From Ephemerocybe angulata (Eukaryota; Basidiomycota; Agaricomycetes; Agaricales; Psathyrellaceae), in contig JAACJK010000008.1 in assembly GCA_013368325.1 (NCBI GenBank), positions 124,001-188,000 on the forward strand: a DNA stretch of 64,000 nucleotides. Direction: 5' to 3'. Below, piece by piece: positions 57,712 through 64,000 of this stretch; position 1 is the stretch's first letter; each line of letters starts with the position of its first letter. The notes under the pieces were generated by a model that worked only from the letters and a program-made list of their open reading frames with translations, was not told the origin of the DNA and made no database searches. A program made the translations under genes and the position numbers.

Positions 57712-60404
57712 CTAGTCTGAATCCATGTCCATAAGCTCTTCACCCTCGGGATATTCGACCCATGGGTAGCCTTCCTCTAGTACCTCCTTATCCTTGCTGA
57801 ACTGAATCTTAGCGAGCTTCCTGCCAAATTGGGCCAGAGCCAGGGCCGCCTTCCTCGACTTACACCTACGCTCCGCCTACATGACATGACAAAATCTCAG
57901 TAACGACCTCAGGTGTATAGAGATGAGGTGCTGTACGTACCCTCAAAGGAGCCACGCCCTCCCAGTAGGACGCGTCCCGTGTGATGACAGTTTTGGAAAG
58001 AAGAGGCTGCAGACCCAAACCGAAGTTGTCAACCATCTGAACCAATAATACAGACTCTAGCAATAAGACATACCTTGTATTCATCCGGCCTGAGACTGCC
58101 ACGTCCTATCTCCTTCTGCCTCAACGATACATGTCGCATCGTCAAAGCAAACGCCATCTGCCACTCGTCCATACTATCCTTCTGAGAATTCCCTTGGAGG
58201 AGGATAAAGTTATCCGAAAGGAGTCCAAGCACAGCGCATGAGCCCACTGTTGTTGGATCCACGAGTCTGTTACGACCATCTTCATCTAAATTCAGGTTAT
58301 CAATACCTCAGCATCGAGTGAGGAATAGTGAACGAAACGAACCTATCACAACGCAGTTCCACTCTGTCGACACCAAAGGCTGCTCTCTCAACCACTGATC
58401 CTTCCATAAACCCTCAATATCATTCACCCACATTTCCTTGGTCTTAGGACACCTTGGCTTCGCCATCTGAACAGCATACTGCGCGTCTCTATCGACCCGC
58501 TTCTTCTCCTCAAGCATACGTTTATGTTGTTCCCGCGCCGTATCAACGTTCGCAATTACAACGTCTGTGCCTTCGGGTATGGCTACATGTATTCGACGAG
58601 GAGTTAGTAAGTTACCGACATCCTCAGCATGGAGGTGAAGACGTACGTGTGCGACCGCCACCGTAGATATGAACGATCATCTTGCGTCCAGAGATGTCTT
58701 CCAACATTGCCTTCCAATGCCTGTGGACAGCCTTGGGCGCCAAAATCCTGTCGAGCCAAACATCGTCAATTGACGGTCGAGTCTAGATGCCGGGAATAGA
58801 CCTACATATCCGGTTTACGCGCTGGTGCGTCCTCCAAGTACGGCTCCGCGGCTGTCCTGTACATCCAACTCATGTAGACAGCAGTACAAGCCACCTGAAT
58901 TTTGTCCGACCTATAGGACGCCTCGTCAATCATACCACCCGGGCAATGAGAACGAGTAAAAGACTCACTCATTCGCATAATTTAACACCGTGCCTTGGAC
59001 GCCTCGCACTATCTGCCTTTCAAGCTCCCGATCCCCCCAGTACTTTCCCAAGTACCGCGTATGCATCCCTATGAAGACGTTCCATGCGTCAAGGGACTGA
59101 AACCATGTCAGGAGGACGCTGTTTGGTAAAAGTAAACAAAGGCGGCGTTCAACGTCTACTGGTTCTCCAGAAGCTTCGGCCATCTCGTCGTCCGGAATCC
59201 ATTCCGCCTTTATAGTTGGAATCTGGACCGGGTCGGGGTGCAGTGAGTCAAATTTCTCTGTCGAAGAGGGCTTGGGGGCGAAGATGTCATCATCGGATTC
59301 GAGAGAAAAGTTGGCATGTCCAGTGTTTCTTGATGTCGAAGCCTTCTGCGGGGTCTATGCCGAAGGCGACTCAGTACTTGGAATGTGAGCGAAAAGGAGG
59401 GCGAGACTTACAGGACGGGGCGTAAGTAATGTCAGAGCTGCAAGAGGACGGTTCATTCTGGTGTCTTCCTGATCGGAATCTTCTCGATGCCCTCGCACGG
59501 GCTCCTTGCCTTTATCTTTCTTCCTCGATGGGGTCTACAAGGGTTGGACTGAATTGAGTATCGAGTTGCATAACTCTAGCAATCAGAAGTGGCACTTACA
59601 CTGGGCACTTCAACTTCAGCTCGCTCTTCATACTTCAGCCTGCGAGTTCTGGCAGCCGAATGCGGCGACTATTCGCATGCGTTAGCATCCTGGCACTCCT
59701 ACATTGGTAAAGCGCGTAGACTTACTTCAGCTGGAGTTGGGAGGAAACGAAGGCGAGTCACGGCCAGGGTTTCCGGAGGGCCTCTCAATTCCCTCTCGCT
59801 GTCCTCGTCATCTGCATCCGAATGACGCTCGCCCGATGATTCCTGGGAGGAATCGCTTTCGCCGTCGTCGTGCTCATGCTTGAAATGGCCTCGCGCGCCG
59901 GTCACACCGCGGGGAGGAAGCTGAACGTCACCTCTAGGCTCCGCTTTGACCTTTGCATATGTGGCGGAGTGGCTCTCAAGCTCTTGCTCGTGCTCGGGGT
60001 TGGGTTCGTCCTTGATGAGTGCAAGAGCGCTGGGTTTCTCCTCTTCCTTGATATCGAACGCTCCAGGGAGGTTCGTCTGCGATTCGTCTTTACGTTTGAG
60101 GAGCCACCCACCATCGGTTTCTTCCTCTTTCTTGATAAGCAGGCCCGAGAAAATCCCCAGAAACCTGAGCAGCATCTAATCCGATCGAACATTAGATATC
60201 GCAGGTTGAGACAAAGGGAACAAAGGGAAGGTGCGCACTTTCAATCAAATCGGCCAGGACTGGGCGCGAGAATGGCTCTGGTAGGGCCAGTTGTTGAGCT
60301 ACGGCCTCTTGGGGCGAAGGAGAGAGGGATAGGTCGAGACGTCCTCCTCGTACCAGAACGAGAGGCAGCTCAATCCGGGGGGAAGGAAGCAGGATTCGAG
60401 TCAC
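57712..60404 (-). CDS. Uncharacterised multi-exon protein
   Basis: The frame set starts at MTRILLPSPRIELPLVLVRG (60404). An acidic, disordered region follows with repeated I/V-K-x-E motifs resembling SUMO sites (GLLIKKEEETDGG; AFDIKEEEKPS; ALIKDEPNPE; AKVKAEPRG; GHFKHEHDD). A basic linker (TPSRKKDKGKEPVRG) is next. The folded part reads ERRLCLLLPNSVLLTWFQSL, GMHTRYLGKYWGDRELERQI, EGTDVVIANVDTAREQHKRM and STEWNCVVIG. The C-terminus reads EEGYPWVEYPEGEELMDMDS, stopping at 57712-57714. At least eight introns are needed and several phases are unresolved, notably near 60180-60240. I do not recognise the family; it could also be two genes. A nuclear role is only a guess from composition. Confidence 0.55.
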
Positions 60405-61372
60405 AAATCCTCCGCCCCAAACGATTTAATACCCAAAAGGTGTGGCCCCAGTGTGACGCTCCTGTCACCCAGAATCCGACCGAGCGGGAGGAGTATTGGG
60501 AACATTTTAAATGTTTCCAACATTACGCCCCGAACAAACCGACATATGCCTCATTAGGGCATGATGCGCACCCAATTTCTGGGGTACGGTGGCATGAGGA
60601 TGGACCTGTGACCTACGCTTGAGACGGAAGAGCTGGAAAAGGCGAAGAAAGGAAAGATATCGATGCCATGAGGACGATAACAAAGGAAGGGTCGGCAGGT
60701 CGGGGCGATCGGGGGTTCACTTGGGGTAATTCGGTAGCCACAAGTGGCTTCCTCGCGCAGAAATGCGTGAAACAGGTGGCTTTGGGTAAAAATGCGCCAT
60801 CCTGCACGGTATGCGTGGGAGCGAGCCACTGCTCATGAACTGACGGGTTGGTTCAAGGCCATGGTCGGGACGAAACAAATGCGCGTATTAGTTGCGTTGC
60901 GGGCAACTTAACGGCCAGATTCTGAGTGACAAGTTAGTTACGGCGCACAAACGATAACCCATGTTTACTTCTATATCACTCACGCTATTTTGAGGCCATA
61001 CGCAGGACTTCACCGCGCACCATCATCATGGTTCTGTGCAAAAGAGGAGGAACTGGCGGGCGCATTGATCTGACATCAAGTAAAGATAAGATAAGATCTA
61101 CGTGATTTGACAGGTGAAGGGGAATACGAGGGGATACGTCTTGATGCATAGTACCCAGTTGTATCTAGTGGCTTTAAAACCTCGCTGAATGTCATTGGGA
61201 CTGGGGCCGGCCTCAGCATACCGGGTGCAGTGGCACCCTTGGCGCCTATCTTTGTCGCGAGCGCTTCATATGCGATCATCACGCATTCTGCGTATTATCC
61301 TTTGTGTGACTCAACCCAAATGTATTCCAAGGGGGTGTTATATCAGCAAGCCGTATGTAGGTAACATGTAGC
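60405..61372. other. Intergenic with the unit 5 downstream element
   Basis: Promoter of the uncharacterised gene on the left. At 61237-61290 it carries GGCGCCTAT, then GTCGCGAGCGCTTCAT and GATCATCACGCATTC, related to the sequence downstream of units 1 and 2. No gene is supported. Confidence 0.45.
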
Positions 61373-62008
61373 TCAGTCCATCTCCTCTAATTCGAAGTCC
61401 AACAGGTACCTCTCGTCGAGGTCAAGTTCGGAGATAAACTCCCTCTCCAGCACTCCTTGGCCCCCAATCGGTACAAGGTCCCTTCCCTCCAAATCCTCAT
61501 CAGAGAACTCCCGCTCCTCCACCTCATCCTCGAAGGCTAGTTCTCTCTTCACCCTGGGAAAGGAACCTTTGGACATCCACTTCGGCAGCGACGACCCCCT
61601 GTGCGGAACCGACGGGTAATACGAGCCACCCTTCCCAGGCCCTCCCTTCGTGTTCTTATCACAGCGAAGTACACCATTGAAACCACCAGTTCTTGACAGT
61701 GTGTTCATCCACCCCTGCACGCACTTGGGATCCTGCTCCTTCCCTAACCATTTGGTCCAGCGCGCAGTCGTGTCTTTCAACCGCTGGCCAGAGACGACGT
61801 TGTCCTGGCCATTTCCTCCCTTCTTGGCCATTTTCTTGCCAGCCTTCTCTGGGAGACTCTTAGCTGCCCGGCTGGCCCCGCGGAGGAGCATGCCTAGCCA
61901 GCGGGCATCGAGCTCTGCGATGGATCCGTCTGCTGCCTCTGGGATGGGTGCGGCGAGGGTGCCCACTGCGGAGAGGGAAATGATAGCGATGATGGAGAGG
62001 TTCTTCAT
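61373..62008 (-). CDS. Small secreted protein, unit 5 (211 aa)
   Basis: The start at 62008 (not the upstream ATG at 62131, which precedes the shared leader in translated form) gives MKNLSIIAIISLSAVGTLAA, then PIPEAADGSIAELDARWLGM. The basic domain has EKAGKKMAKKGGNGQDNVVS, RWTKWLGKEQDPKCVQGWMN and NGVLRCDKNTKGGPGKGG with the two conserved cysteines. A dibasic pair in SFPRVKRELAFED precedes the acidic tail (EVEEREFSDEDLEGRDLVPI, then LEREFISELDLDERY), ending LDFELEEMD. It is a single exon, inverted relative to units 1-3 and about 10 kb away. It is closest to unit 2 in the signal and core regions. The function is unknown. Confidence 0.87.
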   Translation of the reverse strand: MKNLSIIAIISLSAVGTLAAPIPEAADGSIAELDARWLGMLLRGASRAAKSLPEKAGKKMAKKGGNGQDNVVSGQRLKDTTARWTKWLGKEQDPKCVQGWMNTLSRTGGFNGVLRCDKNTKGGPGKGGSYYPSVPHRGSSLPKWMSKGSFPRVKRELAFEDEVEEREFSDEDLEGRDLVPIGGQGVLEREFISELDLDERYLLDFELEEMD

Positions 62009-62146
62009 GATAAATGTGTTGCGAAAAGTAGGAACGGGTTCGAGATGATTCGACCTGCGAGTATTTCTTTGCTCGATGGGGGGTAGTAGGGGTGCGAGTC
62101 TGACCAGCAGAATGAGGAAGCTGGATTTCATTCAACGTTCTTTATA
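62009..62146 (-). promoter_or_regulatory. Family promoter and 5' leader, unit 5
   Basis: On the minus strand TATAAA begins at 62146, CTGCTGGTCAGACTCGCACC at 62110 (36 nt on), then CTCGCAGGTCGAATCATCTC and the ATG at 62008. This matches the order and spacing of units 1-3. Confidence 0.7.
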
Positions 62147-63068
62147 CGAAAGGTTCCCCTCATGCCATATGGACATATATAGTATCAAAATGATTTGCAT
62201 TACACAAATCGTTGACGAGTACGGCCTTTGACGACTGCGCCTCTTGACGTATATGAAACTTGACTTGACAATGATCAATGTGCCGTTTGAGCCGATCCAT
62301 GATTATGCATCCAAGGTTCATGTATAGCACTGAGCAATCTTCCCAACCTGTGCGAGGGCTCTTCCCATAGCCCTCATCCATGAGGACGACTCCTCATTTT
62401 TTGCTTGCCGAGGCCGAGTTGGATTGACTAGAATCCATGCCGTGCTATATTTGCCTTGTGCAGTCGCAGCAGCGGTGATTGGCACCCGCCCCAGATATCG
62501 GAAGGGAAATTGGAGAGGAATAGAAATTCGGAGAATTTTTTCTCAGCACCTACCCACCTCAAGTTATGTTGGCGGGAGGTCGCAATGAGCGAAGCTATAC
62601 ATTATGCATCAGCCTCAGAGGGGATGAAGTTGGCGCCTATTTCGGTCACGAGCGCTTCAGTGCACACCTCAGCATCACTACAGAATTAGTAATAGTAAAA
62701 CGAGTGATCTTGACAGTGGGCATCGCTCTAATGGTCACTCTGCTAAGATAGCAAGACAAGAAGCATCGGAAAGCACAGACACAACCAGAAGTTAATAAAT
62801 CCCTCTCCGACCTTGCCGCCGCTTTCGTGCGTGTTCGACGGAACCCACAGTCTGGCACCGATAAGTGGTTCACCAGGATATGCCAGCGAGTATAATCCTT
62901 CCATACAAATATGTTGTCTGCTTCACCTCGAACTTGATCATTGGGCATTTACGGCGATTCGGGTAGATTGGGCAACATACGCTGATAAGATAAGATAAGA
63001 TTCAATCCTCATCACTGACAACCGCAAGTTGAAGCAGATCTGGCGCCCACACTTTATCCTCAACCACC
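62147..63068. other. Intergenic, with a related GGCGCC-CGAGCGCTTC element
   Basis: No gene is supported. At 62629-62665 the word TTGGCGCCTATTTCGGTCAC followed by GAGCGCTTC recalls the downstream element of the secreted-protein units, here without a gene beside it; it could mark a lost copy. The promoter of trs33 should be at the right end. Confidence 0.4.
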
Positions 63069-63893
63069 ATGACCTCTCGACCTTCCACCTCCTCTTTAGC
63101 GCCCATATCTCTGGCTACATTATCGGACCCACCAATAAAGCTGATAGACGGGGCCGCCTTCGACTACTTTCTCATCGAAATGGCCTCAACATTACGCGAA
63201 TCTGCTGCTTTCGCAACTGCACGTACCAAGCGCATCGAAGCAGAGATGTTGGAAGCAGGTTTAATCCCTGCCGCAACCCCAGCCGTCGCTCAGTCGATGT
63301 CCAAGAAAACCGGGGGAAGTGCTGCAGGGCCGAGGGATTCCGTCACCAGCCTTTCGTCGACGCGCGGAGGAAAGAGTACGAGCTCATCGGCAGCGGCGTC
63401 CGCAGTAGACGAGGAGGACGAGCCGTTGCGCGCGCGGCTGGAGACTATAGGCATGCATGTCGGGACGTGTTTTGCGGAACGCCTCTGTGCCCACCGCCCC
63501 CCATTCGACGACACACTGGAGGTCATGAAGTTCATCTGCAAGGACGTGTGGGTCGCCCTGTTCGATAAGCAGGTGGACAATTTGCGCACGAATAGGCGAG
63601 GAATGTTCCAGCTCAGCGACGCGCTTTTCAAGCCAATACAGAGAGTGAGCTCGTATCTTGGGAGGGGGGAGACGATAAAAAAGGCGAGGCTGTACGCGAC
63701 GTTACCTGCAGGGATCATTAGGGGCATCTTGGCGACGATGGGGTATAGTGGGACTGTGGTACCTGAGATCACTTCTGTGCCGCAATGTGCGTTTTTACTA
63801 CTCTCAGGACTGTTCATTCGCTGATCTTCCCGTCGAAAGGCACATTGAAGGTCAACATCAAGCTGCCCAAGTCGGAAATGTGAAGAATTATGT
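63069..63893 (+). CDS. trs33: TRAPP complex subunit Trs33 (TRAPPC6)
   Basis: Core subunit of the TRAPP tethering complexes that activate Rab GTPases in ER-Golgi and Golgi traffic. The N-terminus is MTSRPSTSSLAPISLATLSD, then IDGAAFDYFLIEMASTLRES. A low-complexity insertion follows (Ser/Ala-rich, about residues 75-115). The Bet3-like fold then has RLETIGMHVGTCFAERLCAH, EVMKFICKDVWVALFDKQVD, NLRTNRRGMFQL and AGIIRGILATMGYSGTVVPE. A 53-nt intron (63787-63839) joins TSVPQ to CTLKVNIKLPKSEM, with stop at 63891-63893. Reading past the donor gives a false end at 63824. The assignment is secure and the gene complete. Confidence 0.94.
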
Positions 63894-64000
63894 GACCCTT
63901 CGCCTGTCGATACCCCCTCCGTTCTACTGTCTCCGAAAGCCTACCTCTTCAAGCGCTCTCGTGATTCAACACCATGTACAATAACCCACATACCCTCTCC
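63894..64000. other. Right edge of window
   Basis: Downstream of trs33; too short to interpret. Confidence 0.3.

Noticed and set aside
59870..60622. 250-residue plus-strand open frame
   Set aside because: Antisense to the acidic region of the uncharacterised gene at 57712-60404; no recognisable content.
61860..62135. Alternative start at 62131 for secreted-protein unit 5
   Set aside because: It would translate the shared promoter/leader sequence; the start at 62008 aligns with the signal peptides of the other units.
63748..63984. Extra reading frame after the trs33 donor
   Set aside because: Splicing 63787-63839 gives the conserved end (LKVNIKLPKSEM), so the overlapping frame is a shadow.

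Overview
The window looks like nuclear DNA of a filamentous basidiomycete, probably an Agaricomycete. Genes are cut by many short GT-AG introns of about 47-70 nt. The recognisable proteins are fungal: an OPT transporter, an alpha-arrestin-like protein, a GtaA-type glutaminase, SRPK-like and F-box-like families, and small secreted proteins. A Ngaro-type tyrosine-recombinase retrotransposon of the kind known from mushrooms is present. No species is claimed.

Layout. 1-4.3 kb: a divergent pair, a GH47 alpha-mannosidase cut by the left edge and a serine carboxypeptidase. 4.3-18.9 kb: a rearranged block holding a dead F-box-like gene, a truncated copy of a lyase 3' end, an intact F-box-like gene, an SRPK-like pseudokinase, a 6.7-kb Ngaro element inserted in the pseudokinase's last codons, a 452-bp MITE, and the intact PL5-type lyase-like gene. 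Segments 4.28-6.08 kb and 16.10-17.41 kb are copies of one segmental duplication; each has lost a different part. 18.9-23.7 kb is gene-poor.

23.7-39.4 kb is a run of plus-strand genes: cullin-4, mitochondrial-type glutamyl-tRNA synthetase, a G-protein alpha subunit with a remarkable 3' end, an alpha/beta hydrolase and a GtaA-like glutaminase with a C-terminal membrane segment. 39.4-48.1 kb is minus-strand: a possible small gene, an arrestin-like protein with an internally duplicated linker, an OPT oligopeptide transporter and a D-2-hydroxyacid dehydrogenase. Glutaminase, peptide transporter and arrestin side by side suggest extracellular nitrogen scavenging and control of transporter turnover, but this is inference.

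48.7-62.1 kb is dominated by an unrecognised family of small secreted proteins: three plus-strand members (the first frameshifted), a broken minus-strand copy inside a 0.95-kb inverted repeat, and an intact minus-strand member at 61.4-62.0 kb. Each intact unit has a signal peptide, a lysine-rich domain with two cysteines and an acidic C-terminal tail. The living copies also share a TATA/start-region architecture. Between them lie the branched-chain 2-oxoacid dehydrogenase E2 gene and a large unrecognised gene. The window ends with TRAPP subunit Trs33.

Most notable: (1) the G-alpha gene, whose conserved C-terminus is recovered in frame only if a single-nucleotide exon is used; (2) the secreted-protein family with its shared promoter; (3) the Ngaro insertion, whose TGTT junctions allow an exact empty-site reconstruction; (4) a MITE whose empty site survives in a paralogous segment. 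All exon junctions were read by eye, so coding intervals given as one span contain introns.
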